Below are positions 7,010-12,469 of a stretch of 12,780 nucleotides of DNA, piece after piece (position 1 is the first letter of the stretch; every line of letters starts with the position of its first letter). The position numbers and the translations under genes were made by a program. Source of the DNA: an uncultured Clostridia bacterium (GTDB lineage: Bacteria; Bacillota; Clostridia; TANB77; CAG-508); contig CANQRO010000041.1 of NCBI GenBank assembly GCA_947626205.1, forward strand, positions 1-12,780. Reading direction: 5' to 3'. Below the pieces are notes generated by a model. The model saw nothing but the letters and a program-made list of their open reading frames with translations, ran no database searches and was not told where the DNA came from.

Positions 7010-7047
7010 TGGGTTTCACCTCCTTTTTTTAAAAAATTTACAGTCAT
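6997..7047 (-). CDS. Possible 16-codon upstream ORF overlapping the coiled-coil start
   Basis: In the leader of the coiled-coil gene, ATG at 7047-7045 opens a frame encoding MTVNFLKKGGETQWKI and ending TAG at 6999-6997. It overlaps the main start (7009) in another frame and reads through its Shine-Dalgarno, which encodes KKGGE. Its own ribosome-binding site is poor: GGGAG lies about 15 nt upstream. It starts directly after the 5' arm of the start-codon hairpin, so its translation would open that hairpin. It could equally be chance. Confidence 0.2.
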   Translation of the reverse strand: MTVNFLKKGGETQWKI

Positions 7048-7060
7048 CCCAATAGAAAAT
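7001..7060 (-). promoter_or_regulatory. Start-codon-sequestering hairpin in the coiled-coil mRNA leader
   Basis: On the - strand transcript, the arm from 7060 to 7048 pairs over 13 bp with the arm from 7013 to 7001, with a single U-G pair. The 3' arm contains the AUG of the coiled-coil gene, and the 34-nt loop contains its SD. The non-Watson-Crick pair falls on the G of the start codon and is valid only in the - strand RNA, which supports an RNA-level role. Such a fold would lower initiation unless opened. Confidence 0.5.
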
Positions 7061-7073
7061 CTCCCTGAAATGA

Positions 7074-7102
7074 ATAATAACATATTTAAAACTGCATGTC
7101 AA
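7074..7102 (-). promoter_or_regulatory. Promoter of the coiled-coil gene
   Basis: Read on the - strand: consensus -35 TTGACA (7102-7097), 17-nt spacer, -10 TATTAT (7079-7074) preceded by an extended TG. Transcription should start near 7067, giving a leader of about 58 nt. It diverges from the rplU promoter. Confidence 0.72.
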
Positions 7103-7111
7103 TACAGTTTT
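7088..7111. repeat. Inverted repeat over the -35 of the coiled-coil promoter
   Basis: AAAACTG (7088-7094) and CAGTTTT (7105-7111) are perfect 7-bp arms, 10 bp apart, framing the -35 hexamer. This is the position of a repressor operator. A related palindrome, AAACTGTAAGTTT (7151-7163), lies in the rplU promoter spacer. No regulator can be named. Confidence 0.35.
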
Positions 7112-7145
7112 ACAAAAAGACATATAAAAATATTTGTTATAATGT

Positions 7146-7174
7146 TTGACAAACTGTAAGTTTTATGATAAAAT
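7146..7174 (+). promoter_or_regulatory. Promoter of rplU-rpmA
   Basis: Consensus -35 TTGACA (7146-7151), 17-nt spacer and -10 TAAAAT (7169-7174), with an extended TGA just upstream. Expected start is near 7181, giving a leader of about 95 nt before rplU. Confidence 0.8.
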
Positions 7175-7183
7175 ATCTATCTG

Positions 7184-7244
7184 TAATCCGCTTAATTAAG
7201 GTTCATAAAAGTTAATTTAGTTTAACTACCTAAAGTTTGGATTA
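7184..7244 (+). ncRNA. Structured rplU leader (candidate L21 leader)
   Basis: Three nested helices are visible: TAATCC (7184-7189) with GGATTA (7239-7244), AGGT (7199-7202) with ACCT (7228-7231), and GTTAA (7211-7215) with TTAAC (7222-7226). They begin right after the predicted transcription start. Firmicutes often carry an L21 leader here that is thought to mediate feedback by L21. I infer the family from position and foldedness, not from a remembered consensus. Confidence 0.5.
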
Positions 7245-7275
7245 GCGAGTATACAAAAAGGGAGGTGTACATAGA

Positions 7276-7644
7276 ATGTACGCAATAATTGAAAGCTGTG
7301 GAAAACAGTATAAAGTAGCAGAAGGTGATGTTGTATTTTTCGAAAAACTTGATGCTGAAGAGGGAAAAAAAGTAACATTTGATAATGTTGTTTTAGTGTC
7401 TGATGGAGAAAAAATAGAAGTTGGAACTCCATATGTAAAAGGTGTTAAAGTAGAAGGAAAAGTAGTAGCACACGGAAAGGCTAAAAAAATCATCGTTTTC
7501 AAATATAAAGCAAAGAAAAATTATAGAAGAAAACAAGGACATAGACAACCATATACAAAGGTTGAAATTACATTAATTAAAAAGCCAGCTGAAAAGAAAA
7601 ATACTGAAAAAGTAGAAGAAGCAAGCAAAGAAGTAAAAGAATAA
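7276..7644 (+). CDS. rplU: 50S ribosomal protein L21
   Basis: L21 binds 23S rRNA in the large subunit and contacts L20. Residues 1-101 are typical: MYAIIESCGKQYKV at the start and the RNA-binding FKYKAKKNYRRKQGH (75-89) followed by RQPYTKVEI (90-98). The usual protein ends near residue 103. This one adds about 19 residues rich in Lys and Glu (KNTEKVEEASKEVKE), a low-complexity tail seen variably in the family. GGAGGTG at 7261-7267 sets the start. It is followed 46 nt later by rpmA. The prp/ysxB gene that normally separates rplU from rpmA in Firmicutes is not present. Confidence 0.97.
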   Translation: MYAIIESCGKQYKVAEGDVVFFEKLDAEEGKKVTFDNVVLVSDGEKIEVGTPYVKGVKVEGKVVAHGKAKKIIVFKYKAKKNYRRKQGHRQPYTKVEITLIKKPAEKKNTEKVEEASKEVKE

Positions 7645-7690
7645 TAATAGTTTAAAAATAAACTTTAAGCAATGGAAGGAGTGAATAAAT

Positions 7691-7954
7691 ATGGCTCATA
7701 AAAAAGGTCAAGGTAGTGTTAAAAACGGAAGAGACAGTGAGTCAAAACGTCTTGGTGTAAAACGTGCAGATGGACAATTTGTTCTAGCCGGTAATATATT
7801 AATGAGACAAAGAGGAACACAGATACATCCAGGAACTAATGTTGGAATTGGTAGCGATGATACATTATATGCATTAGTTGATGGAACAGTAAAATTTGAA
7901 AGATTAGGTAAAGACAAAAAGAAAGTAAGTGTTTACCCAGTAGCAGAGAATTAA
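7691..7954 (+). CDS. rpmA: 50S ribosomal protein L27, without Prp-cleaved extension
   Basis: L27 reaches toward the peptidyl-transferase centre with its N-terminus and helps position tRNA. At 87 residues it shows AHKKGQGSVKNGRDSESKRL (2-21) and ILMRQRGTQIHPG (36-48). It starts directly MAHKKG, as in E. coli. Most Firmicutes encode L27 with an extra stretch ending in a FFA-like site that the protease Prp removes. Here the in-frame codons upstream of ATG 7691 meet a TGA at 7682-7684, so no extension is possible. AAGGAG (7676-7681) is the ribosome-binding site. A terminator follows directly. Confidence 0.97.
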   Translation: MAHKKGQGSVKNGRDSESKRLGVKRADGQFVLAGNILMRQRGTQIHPGTNVGIGSDDTLYALVDGTVKFERLGKDKKKVSVYPVAEN

Positions 7955-7957
7955 AAT

Positions 7958-7993
7958 AAAAAACAACTCTTTTTATATAGAGTTGTTTTTTTT
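7958..7993 (+). terminator. Intrinsic terminator after rpmA
   Basis: A 13-bp perfect stem (7958-7970 with 7979-7991), with an 8-nt loop, ends in a run of eight T (7986-7993). It begins 4 nt after the rpmA stop. Confidence 0.92.
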
Positions 7994-8011
7994 AATATAA
8001 TAGAGTATAAT
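7983..8011 (+). promoter_or_regulatory. Possible promoter of trpS-obgE
   Basis: TTGTTT (7983-7988) lies 17 nt before a perfect TATAAT (8006-8011). The -35 falls in the 3' arm of the rpmA terminator. A second TATAAT at 7996-8001 has no fitting -35. The leader would be about 86 nt, with a weak hairpin AGGTTT/AAACCT (8042-8047 with 8069-8074). It is too short for a T-box, and no T-box motif was seen. Confidence 0.45.
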
Positions 8012-8103
8012 TAAACTATTAAAAAATATAAGTATATTAAAAGGTTTATAGGTATAACCATATGTAAAAAACCTAAATATATTATGTAAGGAAATCAATT
8101 AAT

Positions 8104-9111
8104 ATGGAAATAAAACGTATATTAACAGGAGATAGACCTACAGGGAAATTACATATTGGACATTATTTCGGTTCACTTCAAAATAGAGTTAAACTTCAAA
8201 ATGATGGAAAAATGTTTATTGAAATAGCAGATGTTCAAGCATTAACAGACAACTTTAATAATCCAGAAAAAGTAAAAGGTAATGTAAAAGAAGTTTTAAT
8301 GGATCAACTAGCAGTAGGACTTGATCCAAATAAAGTAACTTTCTTTTTACAATCAATGATTCCAGAAATTGCAGAGCTCACAGTGTTTTATTCTAATTTA
8401 GTAACTATTGCAAGATTGGAAAGAAATCCAACAGTAAAAACTGAAATAGCACAAAAAAGAGAATTATTTGGAGAGAGTGTAACATATGGATTTTTAGGAT
8501 ACCCTGTAAGCCAAGCAGCAGATATAACTGCTTTTGATGCGACAATTATTCCAGTTGGAGAAGATCAACTTCCATTAATTGAACAATGTAGAGAAATTGT
8601 AAGAAAATTTAACTCAATTTACGGAGAGGTATTAAGAGAACCTACAGCGTTTCTAGGAGAGAATAAGAGAATAAAAGGTTTAGATGGAAATGAAAAAATG
8701 GGAAAATCTTTAGGAAATGCTATATATTTATCAGATTCTGAAGAAGAAATTACAAAAAAAGTTATGAATGCAGTAACAGATCCTGCAAGAATAAAAAAGG
8801 ATGATCCAGGAAATCCTAATATTTGTATGGTTGCATATTATCATAATTTGTTCAGTAAAGATAATGTAAAAAACATTTGTGAGGAATGTAAACAAGGTAA
8901 GCGTGGATGTGTTGCTTGTAAGAAACAACTCATAAAAAATATTATGGAACATCTTTCACCAATACAAGAAAGAAGACATTATTATGAAGAAAGACCAAAA
9001 GAAGTAAGAGAAATCTTATTTGAGGGGACAAATGAGGCTAAAAAAGAAGCTGCAAAAACAATGGAAAAAGTAAAAGAAGTAATGAAGTTAGATTATTTTA
9101 AAGACAAATAA
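8104..9111 (+). CDS. trpS: Tryptophan--tRNA ligase with Fe-S-type cysteine cluster
   Basis: It activates tryptophan and charges tRNA-Trp. The class I signatures are TGDRPTGKLHIGHYFGSL (8-25, HIGH at 17-20) and KMGKS (198-202); length 335 residues is normal. Near the C-terminus are C241, C259, C262, C269 and C272. C241-x20-C262-x6-C269-x2-C272 is close to the C-x22-C-x6-C-x2-C that binds a [4Fe-4S] cluster in Thermotoga maritima TrpRS, where it lies near the anticodon-binding region. A bound cluster is therefore likely here, by inference, and fits an anaerobe. The ribosome-binding site AAGGA (8088-8092) is modest. obgE follows after 15 nt, so the two form an operon. Confidence 0.94.
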   Translation: MEIKRILTGDRPTGKLHIGHYFGSLQNRVKLQNDGKMFIEIADVQALTDNFNNPEKVKGNVKEVLMDQLAVGLDPNKVTFFLQSMIPEIAELTVFYSNLVTIARLERNPTVKTEIAQKRELFGESVTYGFLGYPVSQAADITAFDATIIPVGEDQLPLIEQCREIVRKFNSIYGEVLREPTAFLGENKRIKGLDGNEKMGKSLGNAIYLSDSEEEITKKVMNAVTDPARIKKDDPGNPNICMVAYYHNLFSKDNVKNICEECKQGKRGCVACKKQLIKNIMEHLSPIQERRHYYEERPKEVREILFEGTNEAKKEAAKTMEKVKEVMKLDYFKDK

Positions 9112-9126
9112 TTAAAGGAGATTAGA

Positions 9127-10402
9127 ATGTTTACAGATTATGCAAAAATTACTATCAAATCTGGAAATGGTGGAAATGGTGCTAAATCATTTAGAAGAGA
9201 AAAGTATGTAGCAGCAGGAGGACCAGATGGTGGTGATGGAGGAAAAGGTGGAAGTATTTATTTTGTAGTAAACAAAGATATGAATACTTTACTAGATTTT
9301 AGGTATAAAAAAATATTTAAAGCCCAAAATGGAGAAAATGGTAGCGGTGGAAATTGCTATGGAAAAAAAGGAGAAGATTTATATATTGGTGTGCCTTTAG
9401 GAACAGTTATAAAAGATGTAGCAACACGGACGAGTTGTAGCCGATTTATCTAGTGAAAACCAAAAAGAGCTAATACTAGAAGGCGGAAGAGGTGGAAGAG
9501 GAAATTCACACTTTGCTACATCTACTCGTCAAGCTCCACAATTTGCGGAAGATGGAGAAAAAGGACAAGAAAAAGAAATTATATTAGAACTAAAACTTTT
9601 AGCGGATGTAGGACTAATAGGATTTCCAAATGTAGGGAAGTCAACCTTTTTATCTATGGTAACATCTGCTAAACCAAAAATAGCAGATTATCATTTTACT
9701 ACGATTATTCCAAACCTAGGTGTTGTAAAATCTATTTATGGAGATAGTAGTTTTGTAATAGCAGATATTCCAGGAATTATTGAAGGTGCAAGTAATGGAG
9801 TAGGATTAGGAATTCAATTTTTAAGACATATAGAAAGAACAAGATTATTACTTCATGTTATTGATGTGTCTGGAATAGAGGGACGAAATCCAGTTGATGA
9901 TTTTTTCATTATAAATAAGGAATTAAGGAAATACAGTGAAAAATTAAGTAATAGACGTCAAATAATAGTAGCAAATAAAATAGATGCTATGCAAGATGAT
10001 AGTAAGCTTAAAGACTTAGAAAAACTAGCAAAAGAAAAGAAATTAGAAATTTTTAAAATATCTGCATCAACAGGTGAAGGAATAAATGAATTAATGAAAC
10101 GTGTAACAGAGGTATTGAAAGAATTGCCAAAAGAAGAATTAATAGACATAGAAGAAAAAATGGTATATACCCTAGATGAAAAAAATGAATTTACTGTTAC
10201 AAAAAATGAAGATGAATTTATTGTAGAAGGACCAGCAATTGAAAAGTTAATGGGAAGAATTAATATAGGAGACAATGAATCTATGCATTATTTTCAAAAA
10301 TCTGTAAGAGAACTTGGAATAGAGGAGGAACTTAAGAAAAAGGGAGTAAAAGATGGAGATACAGTTAAATTTCTAGAATGGGAATTTGAATGGTATTATT
10401 AA
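9127..10402 (+). pseudogene. obgE: GTPase Obg, frame broken by one extra base
   Basis: Obg is an essential GTPase that binds the 50S precursor and links ribosome assembly to growth and ppGpp. Frame one encodes the first 100 residues of the Gly-rich Obg fold (for example GGPDGGDGGKGG), then diverges and stops at 9451-9453. From 9428 the next frame continues without a stop (GRVVADLSSENQKELILEGG) to 10402. It has Walker A GFPNVGKST (165-173), switch HFTTIIPNLG, DIPG, NKID, the SAS G5 motif and a complete OCT C-terminal domain ending EFEWYY. Removing one base in ACACGG, for example C9427, restores one 424-residue protein of normal Obg length. As the rest is intact and the gene is normally essential, a sequencing or assembly error is the best explanation, with a true recent mutation or recoding as alternatives. 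AAAGGAG (9114-9120) sets the start. Confidence 0.9.
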
Positions 10403-10517
10403 ATCTAAATATATCTAAACTATATTATTAATAAATTGTAATTAAAAATTATAATAATATAAAACTAAGCAATTATTATTAAGTTAATAATATGTTCCAA
10501 CAAAAATAAAAAAATTT

Positions 10518-10550
10518 AAAAAAGTTCAAACTTTTGTTTGACTTTTTTTT
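10518..10550 (+). terminator. Intrinsic terminator after obgE
   Basis: AAAAAAGT(T)CAAAC (10518-10531, one bulged T) pairs with GTTTGAC plus the T run (10536-10548), with a TTTT loop, ending in eight T. It is 115 nt after obgE; the stretch 10403-10517 is AT-rich with nothing recognisable. The hairpin shares its bases with the LexA box and the -35 of lexA. Confidence 0.7.
10527..10540. promoter_or_regulatory. Candidate LexA box (lexA autoregulation)
   Basis: CAAACTTTTGTTTG is a perfect palindrome with 5-bp arms and a 4-nt centre. It contains AAC-N4-GTT, the core of Gram-positive LexA boxes (GAAC-N4-GTTC type). It overlaps the first bases of the lexA -35 element (10538-10543), where bound LexA would block RNA polymerase. 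LexA commonly represses its own gene. Confidence 0.55.
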
Positions 10551-10566
10551 GCTTTTATGATACCAT
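10538..10566 (+). promoter_or_regulatory. Promoter of lexA
   Basis: -35 TTGACT (10538-10543), 17-nt spacer and -10 TACCAT (10561-10566) with an extended TGA. The -10 is a moderate match. Start is expected near 10573, about 24 nt before the lexA start codon. Confidence 0.55.
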
Positions 10567-10596
10567 GTAGACAAATAAAAAAAGGGAGTGATTATT

Positions 10597-11253
10597 TTGA
10601 GAAAAAAAGACCCAAATGAATTAAATAAAAGAGAAAAGGCTATATTAAAATTTATTGAAAAACAAATTGCACTAAATAGTTATCCACCTTCTGTAAGAGA
10701 AATTGGAAAAGCTGTTGGCTTAAAATCAACAGCAACAGTACATGGCTATTTAGCAAAATTAGAAGAAAAAGGTTATATTAAAAAAGAATCACAAAAAGGA
10801 AGGACATTAAGACTATTAAAAGGTGGATTAGAAGATAATAAAAATCAAACACAAATAAAAGAATTTTATTCTGGCAAAGAAATGGTTGATGTACCAGTTA
10901 TAGGTAAAATTACAGCAGGAGCTCCTATTTTAGCTGTAGAAAATGTAACAGATACATTTCCAATTCCAATAGATTTTGTTGGAAATAGTGAAGCATTTAT
11001 GCTTAAGGTTCGTGGAGAAAGTATGATAGAAGCAGGAATATTAGATGGAGATTTAATATTAGTTAAAAAGCAAGAAAATGCTAATAACGGAGAAATAGTA
11101 GTAGCATTGATAGAAGATGAAGCTACAGTAAAAACATTCTATAAAGAAAAGGATCATATTCGTTTACAACCAGAAAATTCTACAATGGACCCAATAATAG
11201 TACCAGACTGCAAAATACTAGGAAAAGTTGCTGGTGTATTTAGAAAAATGTAA
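10597..11253 (+). CDS. lexA: LexA repressor (SOS regulator)
   Basis: LexA represses DNA-damage genes until RecA filaments trigger its self-cleavage. Residues up to about 70 form the winged helix (PPSVREIGKAVGLKSTATVH, 30-49, is the recognition region). The C-terminal S24 protease domain has the cleavage site A107-G108 (ITAGAP), catalytic Ser142 (RGESM) and Lys179 (EATVK). Length, 218 residues, is typical. I prefer TTG 10597 as start: the in-frame GTG at 10588 is part of the Shine-Dalgarno AAAGGGAGTG, which is spaced 6-8 nt from the TTG. From GTG the protein would be 221 residues. The gene stands alone between terminators and has its own candidate LexA box. Confidence 0.95.
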   Translation: MRKKDPNELNKREKAILKFIEKQIALNSYPPSVREIGKAVGLKSTATVHGYLAKLEEKGYIKKESQKGRTLRLLKGGLEDNKNQTQIKEFYSGKEMVDVPVIGKITAGAPILAVENVTDTFPIPIDFVGNSEAFMLKVRGESMIEAGILDGDLILVKKQENANNGEIVVALIEDEATVKTFYKEKDHIRLQPENSTMDPIIVPDCKILGKVAGVFRKM

Positions 11254-11312
11254 AGGAATATTTTTTAAGAAATGTAAAAAAAGTATAGATAATTTATATT
11301 AATGAAATGATG

Positions 11313-11368
11313 TAATAATAAAAAACATATTAGAAAATGAAAATTTTCTAATATGTTTTTTATTATTA
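11313..11368. terminator. 26-bp bidirectional terminator between lexA and rpsI
   Basis: 11313-11338 and 11343-11368 form a perfect 26-bp stem closed by a GAAA (GNRA) tetraloop. T-rich runs occur on the 3' side on both strands. It serves lexA from the left and rplM-rpsI from the right. Confidence 0.9.
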
Positions 11369-11379
11369 TAAAAATTATT

Positions 11380-11787
11380 TTATCTCTTACTAAATTGTGG
11401 AGCCTTACGAGCTTTTTTAAGACCATATTTCTTTCTTTCTTTCATACGAGGATCTCTTGTTAAGAAACCGCTTGATTTTAAAATTGGTCTGTATTCAGAA
11501 TTTGCTTCATTTAATGCTCTAGCTATACCATGACGAATTGCTCCTGCTTGACCAGTATAACCTCCACCAATTACTTTACAAATAACATCATATTTGCTAA
11601 GTGTGTTAGTAGCAGTTAATGGTTGCTTTACAATTACTCTTAAAGTTTCAACACCAAAATATTCATCAAGATTTAGTCCATTAATAGTAATTATTCCTGA
11701 TCCTTCTACTAATCTTACTCTAGCAATTGAACTTTTTCTTCTACCTGTACCATAGAACATTATTTTTTCTTTACTTGCTTTAGGCAT
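11380..11787 (-). CDS. rpsI: 30S ribosomal protein S9
   Basis: S9 lies in the head of the 30S subunit; its C-terminal tail reaches the P-site tRNA anticodon. The 135-residue product has FYGTGRRKSSIARVRL (11-26), the central GGGYTGQAGAIRHGIARAL (74-92) and the conserved tail LTRDPRMKERKKYGLKKARK (108-127) followed by APQFSKR ending in the Arg that contacts tRNA. A strong AGGAGG (11797-11802) supports the start MPKASKEKIM, which adds about ten residues to the usual beginning; the internal Met10 has no such site. It lies 24 nt after rplM, the standard L13-S9 pair. Confidence 0.97.
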   Translation of the reverse strand: MPKASKEKIMFYGTGRRKSSIARVRLVEGSGIITINGLNLDEYFGVETLRVIVKQPLTATNTLSKYDVICKVIGGGYTGQAGAIRHGIARALNEANSEYRPILKSSGFLTRDPRMKERKKYGLKKARKAPQFSKR

Positions 11788-11811
11788 TTAAAATTTCCTC
11801 CTTTAAAATAT

Positions 11812-12246
11812 CTAAAATTCCCATTTTTCTGGTTTTTGTGCTTGGTTTTCGTATTCACTATCGCTATATAATCTTACCTTTTTTAACATTTGATTTCCTA
11901 AACTGTTATGTGGTAACATTCCTTTTATTGCATGCATCATAGCCTTTGTAGGATTATTAGCTAACATATCTCTTGCAACAACTTCACTCATTCCACCAAT
12001 ATATCCTGAATGATGTCTGTAGAATTTTTGATCTAATTTGTGTCCAGTTAATACTGCTTTTGAGCAATTTATAATAATAACATGATCACCAGCATCCATA
12101 TTAGGAGTAAAAGTTGGTTTATGTTTTCCTCTTAATAATTTTGCAGCTTCAGTTGCCACTCTACCTAAAGGTTTATTCTCTGCATCAATGATATACCATT
12201 TTCTTTCAATTTCATCTTTTTTTAGACTGTATGTTGTATTATTCAT
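11812..12246 (-). CDS. rplM: 50S ribosomal protein L13
   Basis: L13 is an early-assembling large-subunit protein. The 144-residue product shows WYIIDAENKPLGRVATEAAK (17-36), LLRGKHKPTFTPNMDAGDHV (37-56), the signature TGHKLDQKFYRHHSGYIGG (67-85) and MMHAIKGMLPHNSLGNQML (102-120). GGAGGG (12258-12263 on the + strand) precedes the ATG by about 11 nt. It opens the rplM-rpsI operon, which is transcribed toward lexA, and its expression is probably set by the leader described separately. The rplM stop is TAG, one of only two in the window. Confidence 0.97.
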   Translation of the reverse strand: MNNTTYSLKKDEIERKWYIIDAENKPLGRVATEAAKLLRGKHKPTFTPNMDAGDHVIIINCSKAVLTGHKLDQKFYRHHSGYIGGMSEVVARDMLANNPTKAMMHAIKGMLPHNSLGNQMLKKVRLYSDSEYENQAQKPEKWEF

Positions 12247-12287
12247 GGTAATAAATACCCTCCATTCATAATTAATTATTTTGTTAA

Positions 12288-12344
12288 AAGCATTAATAAA
12301 CTACCGGGGAGAAGTTTATAATTACTTTTTAACATATAATGCTT
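12288..12344 (-). ncRNA. Candidate L13 leader RNA
   Basis: On the - strand, the transcript predicted to start near 12342 opens with AAGCATTA (12344-12337), which pairs perfectly with TAATGCTT (12295-12288). Inside is a hairpin TAAACT/AGTTTA (12318-12313 with 12302-12297) whose loop TCTCCCCGGT is strikingly C/G-rich for this AT-rich genome. Firmicutes carry an L13 leader in front of rplM-rpsI that is thought to bind L13. Position and fold agree; the consensus could not be checked. Confidence 0.6.
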
Positions 12345-12348
12345 AATA

Positions 12349-12377
12349 ATTTTATTACAAAATTAAGAAAAAGTCAA
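12349..12377 (-). promoter_or_regulatory. Promoter of rplM-rpsI
   Basis: Read on the - strand: -35 TTGACT (12377-12372), 17-nt spacer and -10 TAAAAT (12354-12349). The start falls at the first base of the leader helix, leaving a leader of about 96 nt. Confidence 0.72.
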
Positions 12378-12395
12378 GATTTATGATATAATTTA

Positions 12396-12425
12396 TTTAC
12401 AAACTTTATGAAAAAATGATATAAT
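12396..12425 (+). promoter_or_regulatory. Promoter of the membrane-anchored protein gene
   Basis: -35 TTTACA (12396-12401), 18-nt spacer and extended -10 TGATATAAT (12417-12425). Two more -10-like elements flank it: TGATATAAT at 12384-12392 and TATAAT at 12439-12444. There may be tandem starts in this divergent region. Confidence 0.5.
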
Positions 12426-12469
12426 TTTTGTGTTGTAGTATAATAAAATTTGAAAGGAGATCAAAAAAT

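Noticed and set aside
6120..7145. CRISPR array or mobile element at the repeat region
   Set aside because: Repeats are contiguous 21-bp coding units without spacers. No transposase, terminal inverted repeats or target-site duplications were seen.
8012..8103. T-box riboswitch before trpS
   Set aside because: The leader is under 100 nt and shows no T-box motif or anti-terminator; the only hairpin is weak.
9656..10402. A separate 248-codon GTPase gene starting at ATG 9656
   Set aside because: That ATG lies just after the Walker A lysine and serine, so such a protein would lack its nucleotide-binding loop. The frame is open back to 9428 with Obg sequence.
10588..10596. GTG start for lexA three codons upstream
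   Set aside because: The GTG ends the ribosome-binding site AAAGGGAGTG, which is correctly spaced for the TTG at 10597. The GTG cannot be fully excluded.
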